Shown: piece by piece, positions 56,514-63,607 of the stretch
Layout of the letters: each line of letters begins with the position of its first letter
Position numbering within the stretch: position 1 is the first letter of the stretch
From: Thermocoleostomius sinensis A174
GTDB lineage: Bacteria > Cyanobacteriota > Cyanobacteriia > Elainellales > Elainellaceae
Direction of reading: 5' to 3'
Assembly (NCBI RefSeq): GCF_026802175.1
Contig: NZ_CP113797.1
Coordinates: 62,001 to 126,000 of the forward strand
DNA length: 64,000 bases
Position numbers and translations under genes: made by a program
The notes under the pieces: model-generated
The model's database searches: none
The model's input: only the letters and a program-made list of their open reading frames with translations
What the model was told of the DNA's origin: nothing

Positions 56514-57584
56514 TTAGCCAATCGAAGCGGTTGGTTGGTTGGTTGTTACCGATCGTGCCAAATCTTTCAACATGGTGGCGGTGGTGTCAAAATCAACACA
56601 GGCATCGGTGATGCTCTGCCCATAAACCAGCTTGCTGAGGTCAGTTGGAACCGACTGCTTGCCAGCGACTAAATGGCTTTCAATCATAACCCCCATAATA
56701 TGCCGCGATCCAGCCGTCAGTTGCCCAGCAATATCATGGAGGACGATCGACTGACGGGTGTAATCTTTGCGGGAATTGTCGTGGCTACAGTCGATCATGA
56801 CGCGAGGATTTAGCCCCAACCTAGTCAGTTCTTGAGCCGCCTGCTGCACATGTTCGATATCGTAATTAGGTCCACGTTTCCCCCCCCGCAACACTAGATG
56901 TCCATCGGGATTGCCCGTCGTAGTGACAATGCTGGCTAAGCCGTCTAAGTTAATGCCCAAAAATCGATGCGGCTCGCTGGCGGCCAACATCGCATTAGCC
57001 GCCGCATGAAGACTGCCATCGGTATTGTTTTTGAAGCCGATCGGCATCGACAAGCCAGAAGCCATTTCCCGGTGGGTTTGACTTTCAGTCGTACGTGCCC
57101 CAATCGCTGTCCAGGAAATCACATCGGCGATGTACTGAGGAATGATTGGATCAAGTAGCTCAGTCGCAGCCGGCAGCCCCAGATGGGCCAAATCCAGCAG
57201 TAGTTTACGAGCCAGTCGCAGCCCGGTGTTGATGTCATAGCTGCCGTCCAGATGGGGATCGTTGATTAACCCTTTCCACCCGATCGTGGTGCGCGGCTTC
57301 TCGAAATACACACGCATCACAATTTCCAACTCGTCTGCCAGTTCCTGCCGCAGAGCCACCAGCTTTTTGCCATACTCATACGCTGCCTCTACATCGTGAA
57401 CCGAACAGGGTCCTACAATCACTAGTAACCGCTGATCTTCGTTTTGCATAATGTTGCGAATGCGATCGCGGGTCTCTGAAACGAGGGTAGCTGCGGCTTC
57501 AGTAATAGGAAGCTCGTTGTGGATGGTTGCAGGACTGATGAGGGGACGAGTCTCTACAACGTGAAGATCATAGGTTTTGTGCAT
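56514..57584 (-). CDS. aroF: 3-deoxy-7-phosphoheptulonate (DAHP) synthase, class I
   Basis: 356 residues, the typical length. It condenses phosphoenolpyruvate and erythrose 4-phosphate in the first step of the shikimate pathway. Motifs: LVIVGPCSVHDVEAAYEYG, YFEKPRTTIGWKGLINDPH, ARTTESQTHREMASGLSMP, HLVLRGGKRGPNYD, MIDCSHDNSRKD and DACVDFDTT. The ATG at 57584 is a good family start. The symbol is a family label; AroF/AroG/AroH-type feedback specificity cannot be read from here. Confidence 0.93.
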   Translation of the reverse strand: MHKTYDLHVVETRPLISPATIHNELPITEAAATLVSETRDRIRNIMQNEDQRLLVIVGPCSVHDVEAAYEYGKKLVALRQELADELEIVMRVYFEKPRTTIGWKGLINDPHLDGSYDINTGLRLARKLLLDLAHLGLPAATELLDPIIPQYIADVISWTAIGARTTESQTHREMASGLSMPIGFKNNTDGSLHAAANAMLAASEPHRFLGINLDGLASIVTTTGNPDGHLVLRGGKRGPNYDIEHVQQAAQELTRLGLNPRVMIDCSHDNSRKDYTRQSIVLHDIAGQLTAGSRHIMGVMIESHLVAGKQSVPTDLSKLVYGQSITDACVDFDTTATMLKDLARSVTTNQPTASIG

Positions 57585-57828
57585 GATGTTGGAAAAAAGT
57601 AGATTTTACTACAGCAATAAACGAGCAAATAGGGATAAATGGGAGAGGGTGGCTGTAGGCACAATGCAGCTAGACCCAAGCAACCGAGCCGATGAGGTCA
57701 TACATCAACGCCAGAAACGGCTCTCGATTGCCTCGTTGAGATCGTTGAGATCAGCGAGATAGTTATCCACTAACATTGTTTGCCTAGAACATTTTACCGA
57801 ACTGCGTCCCCGCTCAGGTACCAAGATG

Positions 57829-58830
57829 TCATCGCTTTTTTACTGGTGGGTTTGACCTACGGCTCTGGGTGTGGCTGGATCGATCGTCCAGCCACGCTAA
57901 TCCTGCCCCACCTGCCTCTGCCAAGGTACTGATCAACCGATAGAGTGTCACGCTGCCCAAAATCACAGCCGCAGAAAGCTGTCCATTCAGCAAAGTGATT
58001 GCTGTCGCTTCAAACACCCCAATGCCGCCCGGTGCACCCGGAATGATCAGTCCCAGCATCCAGGCAAAGGCAAAGGTACTGAGAATCATCGGCAGTTGAG
58101 CCAACTGAAGCGGTGCTAGAACCAGAACCGTCAGCACAAATCCACTTCCGCGCAGCACTACAAACAGCAACTCTCCCAAAAGTGGACGAAGGGGATAGTG
58201 TTTAATCTGTAGCCGATTGGACGTGGAAATTGCCCCAGAAGTGTTCTCCGCAGCGGTCACTGCTTGCGATTTTCCTTTGAGACGACTGGCAACCCCAAGC
58301 AGCGGATTGAGAAATCGAGGATGAATGACCGTCAGAATAGCCAGCAGGCTCAAGCCTTGCAGTAGCCAATGGTGCGATCGCAACCCTAGCAGCGCAATCG
58401 ATAAGGCCGCCGCCGCCATTAGCAACGGTTCCAGCAGCACACTCAACGTTGCCGAGGTCGCCGGAAACCCTACATTCTTCGCTGCCACAATCCGCCCATA
58501 CAGATGCCAAACATTCCCCGGCAAGTACTTGGCAATGTTCGTTTTTAGATATACCAACACACCCCACGTTCCAGTTGCAGGTTGATTGAGGTCGCGCAAA
58601 ATCCAACTCCAGACCCAACCTGACCAAATGTGTGCCAGCAAGGTCACCCCCAGCGCCGTCGTCAAAATTGCCCAACCGCTGGCGTCAACTCGTAGCGCTG
58701 TTACTTCTGTCCAGTGAGACCGCAGCGCACTTGCAAGAAAAAATAATGTGCCACCCAAAATTACCCAGCGTAGATAGGGTTTGAAGCGGGAAAGCAGCCG
58801 TTTAGCGTGGGAAATGGGTAATCGGGACAT
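57829..58830 (-). CDS. Flippase-like / lysylphosphatidylglycerol synthase TM-region protein (UPF0104)
   Basis: 333 residues, about eight membrane segments, no soluble domain. Family phrases are YLKTNIAKYLPGNVWHLYGR and GLIIPGAPGGIGVFEATAIT. Members are membrane proteins related to the transmembrane half of MprF, with lipid-transport or unknown roles. The gene appears to be transcribed alone, and the following 47 bases separate it from the TPR gene on the same strand. Confidence 0.85.
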   Translation of the reverse strand: MSRLPISHAKRLLSRFKPYLRWVILGGTLFFLASALRSHWTEVTALRVDASGWAILTTALGVTLLAHIWSGWVWSWILRDLNQPATGTWGVLVYLKTNIAKYLPGNVWHLYGRIVAAKNVGFPATSATLSVLLEPLLMAAAALSIALLGLRSHHWLLQGLSLLAILTVIHPRFLNPLLGVASRLKGKSQAVTAAENTSGAISTSNRLQIKHYPLRPLLGELLFVVLRGSGFVLTVLVLAPLQLAQLPMILSTFAFAWMLGLIIPGAPGGIGVFEATAITLLNGQLSAAVILGSVTLYRLISTLAEAGGAGLAWLDDRSSHTQSRRSNPPVKKR

Positions 58831-58877
58831 TGGGGGGAGGACGTAAAGGCAGATTCAGTTGCAGCGTGCCACAAAGC

Positions 58878-60134
58878 TTAGGGGTTGATCAACTGATTGA
58901 ATCGATCGTCGTTTCGCAATGGAGCAAAATCTGGATCAGTGCGCAGAATATCACGAAATTTAGGGTGAAGGTCAATCGATCGTTGCAGATGTTCGATCGC
59001 TTGATCGATTTGTTCCTGACTCATCAGCAAGTAGGCTTTGTTGTAATACACGCCGCCGGAAGTAGGGCTGAGTTGTTCGGCTTTTTCAAAACTGGTGAGC
59101 GCATCTGGGTAACGCCCTAATTTCGTTAGCACGTAGCTTCGATATTTCCAGGTGCTGCCCTTTTCAGGGGCTAATTTAATGGACTTGTTAAAGGCTTTTA
59201 AGGCTTCGCTGTAGCGTTGCATCTCCATTAAAACAGTAGCAAGTTCAAACCAAGCCGATGAGTCTTCCGGGGCAAGTTTTAGAGCTTGTTCGCTGGCTAC
59301 CAATGCTTCGTCATAGCGCTTTAAGCGCCGCAGTGCCTTTTCTTTGCCAATCCAAGCTGACACCAAAGTAGGTTGCAGGGCGATCGCTTTCTCATAGGCG
59401 ACAAGAGCATCTTCCGTTCTCTGCTCGATCAAAAACGCATCTCCTTGGTGGATGTAATCATCGGCTGTGAGATAAAGCTGAGGATTCTCTGATCTTAAGC
59501 GTTCTAGTTGATTCGTTAATTCTTGAATTCGGCGTTGAACTTCTGAATCGATGAATTCTTCTTGAATGTCGCTAGAAGTAATTTTTGCAAGTTCCTGAAA
59601 AATCTGATCTTTTTCCTGCTGTGTTGCTACAAATAATGTTTGTACTTGTTTGATAAATTCTGTTTTTTGTGTTTCTAACTCTTGTTTAAACGTTGCAATT
59701 TTAGCTTGTAATTCGACTACAACTTGTTGCTGTAACTGTTGCTTGACTTCATGTTCGGTCTCTTCGCGTAGTTGTTTTTTAGTTTCGTTGACGATTTGCA
59801 ATAGAATGCTGCGACGCAATGTCCAAGCTACGATCGCCATCGCAATGGGAATCGCAATCAAAATAGCAATAAGCAAATTAATCAGAGTGATTGTCCAACC
59901 AAAGGTCTCTTTGACTTCTGCCCGAATTCGATCGTCTAAAGCTTGGTTCGCCTCGGTGTCTGCTAGTGCTTGCTGAATTAACTGCTGCACAGCTTCGCGT
60001 TGTTTGTCTGAAAGCGGTGGGACTGGATCGGGTGGCAGCAGCGGAACAGGCGTTTCTTGAGCAACTAATTTAGGGGTTATGAGGGCGAGCAACAGGGTAG
60101 AAAGGACGATCGTGGTTTTGGCAGAGAGCGGCAT
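58878..60134 (-). CDS. Membrane-anchored coiled-coil/TPR protein
   Basis: 418 residues. A signal peptide (about 1-26, ending KLVAQ) precedes a Pro-rich stretch, a membrane segment near 77-100 (LINLLIAILIAIPIAMAIVA), a coiled coil (about 110-225), and five or so TPRs (YEKAIALQPTLVSAWIGKEK and similar) ending in the phrase LRTDPDFAPLRNDDRFNQL. Likely a scaffold in the envelope. The upstream region has the operator-like array of inverted repeats described separately. Confidence 0.85.
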   Translation of the reverse strand: MPLSAKTTIVLSTLLLALITPKLVAQETPVPLLPPDPVPPLSDKQREAVQQLIQQALADTEANQALDDRIRAEVKETFGWTITLINLLIAILIAIPIAMAIVAWTLRRSILLQIVNETKKQLREETEHEVKQQLQQQVVVELQAKIATFKQELETQKTEFIKQVQTLFVATQQEKDQIFQELAKITSSDIQEEFIDSEVQRRIQELTNQLERLRSENPQLYLTADDYIHQGDAFLIEQRTEDALVAYEKAIALQPTLVSAWIGKEKALRRLKRYDEALVASEQALKLAPEDSSAWFELATVLMEMQRYSEALKAFNKSIKLAPEKGSTWKYRSYVLTKLGRYPDALTSFEKAEQLSPTSGGVYYNKAYLLMSQEQIDQAIEHLQRSIDLHPKFRDILRTDPDFAPLRNDDRFNQLINP

Positions 60135-60201
60135 AGAATCAAGGGGCGGATGAAATCGGAAGTGGGTGCAGTTTGCACCTTAACACAGGTAGGCTGGCAT
60201 T

Positions 60202-60241
60202 TATAACGTGGTTATAGGCGTATCTATAACAGTGTCTATAG
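60202..60241 (-). promoter_or_regulatory. Inverted-repeat array upstream of the TPR gene
   Basis: Four related half-sites: TATAAC (60202-60207), GTTATAG (60211-60217), CTATAAC (60224-60230), CTATAG (60236-60241). The middle two form a perfect 7-bp inverted repeat with a 6-base gap. They lie 68-107 bases before the start codon of the minus-strand TPR gene. A dimeric repressor or activator site is plausible. Confidence 0.4.
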
Positions 60242-60382
60242 CTTTGTCAATTGGGGCCGACGCCATGCCTTAAATTAAGGTTGGTTTTCACTAAATTATT
60301 TCCTGATCGAACTGGGTCATCAGGAACACGATGGATTCATCCTTCACACAGCTATAAGCTGATTGACGAACAACACTCGTTT

Positions 60383-60426
60383 CCCCTCACCCTCAATCCC
60401 TCTTCTCGAGCGAGCCGGAGCGGGAG
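60383..60426 (+). repeat. Dispersed intergenic repeat, copy E
   Basis: CCCCTCACCCTCAATCCCTC to GCGAGCCGGAGCGGGAGG, a diverged relative of the copies at 27850, 44041 and 44279. Confidence 0.5.
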
Positions 60427-60635
60427 GTTAATTAAAACCACTCCATCACTTCGACTCCCCGTCGTCCTATCTAGGAGGAGTTGGGGGATGAGGAGGCAAA
60501 GAGTTGTCAGTCAATCAGTAGCCATGAAACACGATCGCGCTAACGCAATCACCTATGGTTAAAAGCTACACAGGTTAAAAGCTACACAAAGCAGCCCTGT
60601 TCGAGCGTGCAATCAACCAACCTCTTGATGCCTCC

Positions 60636-61577
60636 TTACCCTCGAAGTTTCTCCTCAGGCGTGGAGCATAGGAGTTCAATAAGTTGCTGAGTAATTGGAT
60701 ATCCTGTTTGCTGTTCAAAATGCAAAAACATGGGGCTGGGGTTTGCCTCTAGAAACAGATAGTCACCCGCTGGAGAAACTCGCCAATCAATGGCTGTCCA
60801 TTCCAAAAAGAAGGCTTTGGCGATAGCTTGACATTGTTGCTGAATTGCTTCTGGTAGGTCGATCGAAATTAATTGTGCTTGGGCATCCGCTCGAAAATCG
60901 ATCGCTTGACTGCGAATTTCAGCAGCATAAATTGATTCACCAACAACATAGGTGCGAACATTAGTTCCTGGAATATAGGCTTGAATTGTAATAGGAGCTA
61001 GTCGCAATGCTTGTTGTAGCCGTTCTGGTTCTAAATGTTCGGGAGTCACAAACTGAGTGTGAGCGCCGCCACAAACGGGCTTGAAAATGACACGAGTATG
61101 GGAACGGTGCTGGGAACGCACAAACTCATCAATTTGCGCTGGGCTGTTGCTAATTAAGGTTGCTGGGATTTTAACGCCCAATCTTTGAGCCATTGCTAAC
61201 TGTAATGGTTTGGTTTGATGAAATTGGTAGGCTTGCCATGAATTGACCCAATGGGCAGGGCAGGCTTGAACAATCGATCGCAGTGTACTTGTGGCATCAC
61301 GGAAAGCAATGTGCTGCTGTGTTGCATCGGCTAACATCGGAACCGATACGCCCGAAAAGTTGCGCCAGAATACGCTTCGTATGTCCTGTAGATTGAGTTG
61401 CTGTCCAGTTGATAAGGTGAGACAACCCTGTTGAGTATTAGGGCACCAAGTAAGTTGTGTCTGTGTAGGAAAGCATTGAGTATCCCAGTACGCCACCGAG
61501 ATACCCATATGCGTTAAAACTCGTTCTAGATGAGCGGCGTGAATGTCTAACTCATTGCCTAAAATCAGAATCATCAT
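60636..61577 (-). CDS. ATP-grasp ligase for graspetide (omega-ester peptide) maturation
   Basis: 313 residues. The ATP-grasp fold of peptide macrocyclases is visible: an N-terminal fold with SVFWRNF, HWVNSWQAYQFHQTKPLQLAMA, then RVIFKPVCGGAHTQFV (ATP-binding Lys), IQAYIPGTNVRTYVVGESIY, and FLEWTAIDWRVSPAGDYLFLEANPSP-like metal-binding segment with Glu and Asn in LEANPSP. Length and motifs fit MvdC/MvdD and PsnB-type enzymes, which form ester or amide bonds between Asp/Glu and Thr/Ser/Lys side chains. It starts 16 bases after the precursor gene, with AAGG before the ATG at 61577. A single ligase with no acetyltransferase fits the plesiocin-type group better than microviridin. Confidence 0.88.
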   Translation of the reverse strand: MMILILGNELDIHAAHLERVLTHMGISVAYWDTQCFPTQTQLTWCPNTQQGCLTLSTGQQLNLQDIRSVFWRNFSGVSVPMLADATQQHIAFRDATSTLRSIVQACPAHWVNSWQAYQFHQTKPLQLAMAQRLGVKIPATLISNSPAQIDEFVRSQHRSHTRVIFKPVCGGAHTQFVTPEHLEPERLQQALRLAPITIQAYIPGTNVRTYVVGESIYAAEIRSQAIDFRADAQAQLISIDLPEAIQQQCQAIAKAFFLEWTAIDWRVSPAGDYLFLEANPSPMFLHFEQQTGYPITQQLIELLCSTPEEKLRG

Positions 61578-61593
61578 TTGATCCTTACCGTTC

Positions 61594-61932
61594 TTACCAA
61601 TCGCCGCCTTCCTCTCCTAATGCCAGTGTTGTCGCTTTGCCGCCTTCTTCCCCCCAAGCAAGGGTTGTAATTGGGGGATCGATCGGCATAATTGGACTAG
61701 GTTTCGGGGAGGAACGACGAGGAAAACGAGGACGGCGATTAGGGTAAGGGGTAGGATAAAACTCATCTCCTCCTTCTTCACCAAGCGCTAAGGTGGTGTA
61801 TACCGAGCCGCCGCCAATTTGGTTGGCTTCTGAATCAGATAATGCTTCCTCAAAATCAAGATTGGTGCTGAGATCAAGTTCGGAATCGATCGCCTTGAGT
61901 TCGTTTAAAGATAGATCAAAGGGATGACGCAT
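61594..61932 (-). CDS. Graspetide precursor peptide with three TTxxxxEE cores
   Basis: 112 residues. A leader (1-42) with an acidic helix ends in SEANQIGGG, giving a double-glycine cleavage site after Gly42. The core holds three copies of TTLA[L/W]GEEGG, at residues 46-55, 89-98 and 101-110. Each matches TTxxxxEE, the ester-forming motif of plesiocin-type graspetides: two Thr and two Glu allow two side-chain esters per repeat. A 33-residue Pro/Arg-rich spacer (56-88; PYPNRRPRFPRR and more) separates core 1 from cores 2 and 3, which is unusual. The gene precedes the ATP-grasp ligase by 16 bases on the same strand. It is the best-supported part of this cluster. Confidence 0.88.
   Translation of the reverse strand: MRHPFDLSLNELKAIDSELDLSTNLDFEEALSDSEANQIGGGSVYTTLALGEEGGDEFYPTPYPNRRPRFPRRSSPKPSPIMPIDPPITTLAWGEEGGKATTLALGEEGGDW
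61609..61797 (-). repeat. Three core repeats of the graspetide precursor
   Basis: The TTxxxxEE codons lie at 61774-61797 (core 1), 61645-61668 (core 2) and 61609-61632 (core 3). Core 2 has Trp where the other two have Leu. Cores 2 and 3 are only four residues apart. Confidence 0.9.
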
Positions 61933-62002
61933 AAGTTCTCCTAGTTAAACACTAATGATTGTTTGATCTTTTACCAAATAATAAGACAAAAAAAGAATCT
62001 GA

Positions 62003-62206
62003 TTAAACACAGCTTTGACTATAGCTTTGACTGCTACTGTGATTAGAATTGACTCTCGTATTTACCATTTGTTCAACGTCGATCGGCGACGATGTGTCAG
62101 AGGAAGAGCAATTATTAGACGTGACAATAACGCTTGTTGCTTGAGCCACAGCCTTACCATCTGCTGAAACTGCCTGTTGAACTACAACTCTCTTCATGCG
62201 GATCAT
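62003..62206 (-). CDS. Small Ser/Asn-rich peptide of unknown function
   Basis: 67 residues, not recognised. The N-terminal half is MIRMKRVVVQQAVSADG followed by KAVAQATSVIVTS; the C-terminal half is Ser/Asn/Gln-rich (SSSQSYSQSCV) with two cysteines. No double-glycine leader and no signal peptide. The ATG at 62206 has GGAG 8 bases upstream, which supports real translation. It lies between the isomerase and the graspetide precursor, in the same direction, with 46 and 70 base gaps. It may be a further substrate, an immunity factor or a leader-only peptide. Confidence 0.65.
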   Translation of the reverse strand: MIRMKRVVVQQAVSADGKAVAQATSVIVTSNNCSSSDTSSPIDVEQMVNTRVNSNHSSSQSYSQSCV

Positions 62207-62252
62207 AAACTTGTCTCCAAATGTTTCAATGTCATTGTTTTAGTATCACTAT

Positions 62253-63011
62253 TCAGGGTGATGAGGAATGATGCAACAAATAGTTCAATTCACTGTTCAA
62301 CCATTCTTGAAAGAGGTTATTGAGAATATCTTTTCGTATCTCTTCTGTCAGTTCAGCCATTGTAAATTCCTCTACTAGCAGCAGATCATAACCTTGTTCA
62401 CTCTTGCAAGGGCCAATAACTTCTCCCAATCTAGCTCCAAAAATGAGGGCAGCCAGTTCAGGTTTCAACTTCCATCGGTAAAATTGTCCTTCATAACCAC
62501 AATACAAACGACGTTGTTCATCCACGTCATAAAGATGAGCCGCTTCATAAAAACTGATTTCATCTTCCTCAATTTGGTAGAGCAGTTCCTGAGCAAGCTG
62601 CTCATAGGGAACAGTGATTTTGTAAAAAGACACTTGTTCAAAATCAAGCCGATGTTCAACAAAATACTTTTCAACCTCTTGCTCAAATAAAGCTTCAGCA
62701 AGTTTTTGAGCTAAAAGATAGCGACGAATTCCCATCTCCCACTCTTCTACCGTAATCATTTGATCCTCTAGCCAAGCCAAGGTTGCTTCTGCGCTTTCTA
62801 GCCGTCTCTGGTATCGCTGGCGATCGGCTTCTGCTTGAATCTCTTCAGGTGTGATGGTTATGCCTTGCTCTTGAGCCACTCGCTGAATAATTCGCTGACA
62901 TAACAGTTTGTGACAGATTTCTTTGAGATACAACTCCTGCTTCAAGTACTCTACTATTTCTTCTGATTCAATCGATATGCCCGATAACTCAACCATTGCT
63001 GTGCATAGCAT
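62253..63011 (-). CDS. Parvulin-type peptidylprolyl isomerase (SurA/PpiC-like), cytosolic
   Basis: 252 residues, no signal peptide. An N-terminal SurA-like helical part (about 20-125; ITITPEEIQAEADRQRYQRR) is followed by a rotamase-like domain (about 130-220) with FYEAAHLYDVDEQRRLYCGY, LAALIFGARLGEVIGPCKSE and GYDLLLVEEF. Cytosolic isomerases of this kind are found in cyanobacteria next to ABC exporters and HlyD proteins for small double-glycine peptides. It sits in the middle of the peptide genes here and could prepare or chaperone them. The start may be 63011 or Met6 (62996). Confidence 0.85.
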   Translation of the reverse strand: MLCTAMVELSGISIESEEIVEYLKQELYLKEICHKLLCQRIIQRVAQEQGITITPEEIQAEADRQRYQRRLESAEATLAWLEDQMITVEEWEMGIRRYLLAQKLAEALFEQEVEKYFVEHRLDFEQVSFYKITVPYEQLAQELLYQIEEDEISFYEAAHLYDVDEQRRLYCGYEGQFYRWKLKPELAALIFGARLGEVIGPCKSEQGYDLLLVEEFTMAELTEEIRKDILNNLFQEWLNSELNYLLHHSSSP

Positions 63012-63107
63012 TGTCCATTTCTATCCAACTATTATTGTGGCGCTTACCTGCCACACCAACCATCAGAATTCATTGCCCTTTTGCAAACACCAACTTTTAT
63101 GGAAACC

Positions 63108-63425
63108 TTACGATTCAAATACAGTCGATGTAGAGTGGCTACTACTCCATGCTCGGTTCCGAGTACCGTCACTATAGGCACTGGCGCTTGCAGTTGCATC
63201 GGCCGACGAAATAGAGAACCCACTGCCCGCCCGAACGATCGTAGAGGTGCGAGTACGAGTAGAGGCATAATCACCCGTTGCCACTGCAATAGCTTCTGCT
63301 TCGCTAAAACGTGCTTCAGTTGCGGTTCTCGCTCTTGCACTTGCATATCCTCCCTCAACCTTTGCCTCTTGCTGAGGTGACAATTCCAGATAAGCTAAGT
63401 CTCTAATGACTAAAGTATGGCTCAT
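63108..63425 (-). CDS. Double-glycine leader peptide with Ser/Thr/Arg-rich repeat core
   Basis: 105 residues from the ATG at 63425 (AAGAGAAG upstream). The leader, 26 residues long, ends in EAKVEGG, so cleavage after the second Gly is predicted. The core starts YASARARTATEAR and later repeats the phrase as YASTRTRTSTIVR, 29 residues on; the rest is Ser/Thr/Ala-rich. No cysteine. It is therefore unlikely to be a lanthipeptide or disulfide peptide. A secreted low-complexity peptide, such as a biofilm or matrix component, is possible. Cyanobacterial peptides of the EbfG class also have double-glycine leaders, but I cannot show homology. Confidence 0.7.
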   Translation of the reverse strand: MSHTLVIRDLAYLELSPQQEAKVEGGYASARARTATEARFSEAEAIAVATGDYASTRTRTSTIVRAGSGFSISSADATASASAYSDGTRNRAWSSSHSTSTVFES

Positions 63426-63607
63426 CTTTTTTCTTCTCTTAGAAAGTGAGCATTTCAATTGCTTGAAGGCAAGCTTTACCATACAGTAAAAAACTTTTGA
63501 CACTCACAGTTGTTCAATCTCGATCATTCAATCACTGAAAGTTACAAACGAACTTTCAGTGATTGCTTGATGGACTAGCCATCTAGTAACTCAAAGCTTC
63601 AGTGTAA
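63426..63607. other. Short intergenic region in the peptide cluster
   Basis: About 180 bases. An inverted repeat of AATCACTGAAAGTT and AACTTTCAGTGATT (63530-63566) lies about 45 bases beyond the stop of the upstream peptide gene and could be a terminator or attenuator, limiting read-through into the next peptide gene. Confidence 0.6.

Larger units (their letters stand above)
60135..60635. other. Intergenic region with operator-like repeats and a dispersed repeat copy
   Basis: About 500 bases. The left part holds the promoter of the TPR gene and the array at 60202-60241. The middle holds a dispersed repeat (60383-60426) and a related G-rich segment near 60465-60500. Right part is 3' of the ATP-grasp gene. 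No gene seen. Confidence 0.55.

Noticed and set aside
60636-61932. Microviridin cluster
   Set aside because: The precursor lacks the TxKxPSD core and the usual microviridin leader, only one ATP-grasp ligase is present, and there is no acetyltransferase. The TTxxxxEE cores fit the plesiocin-type group.
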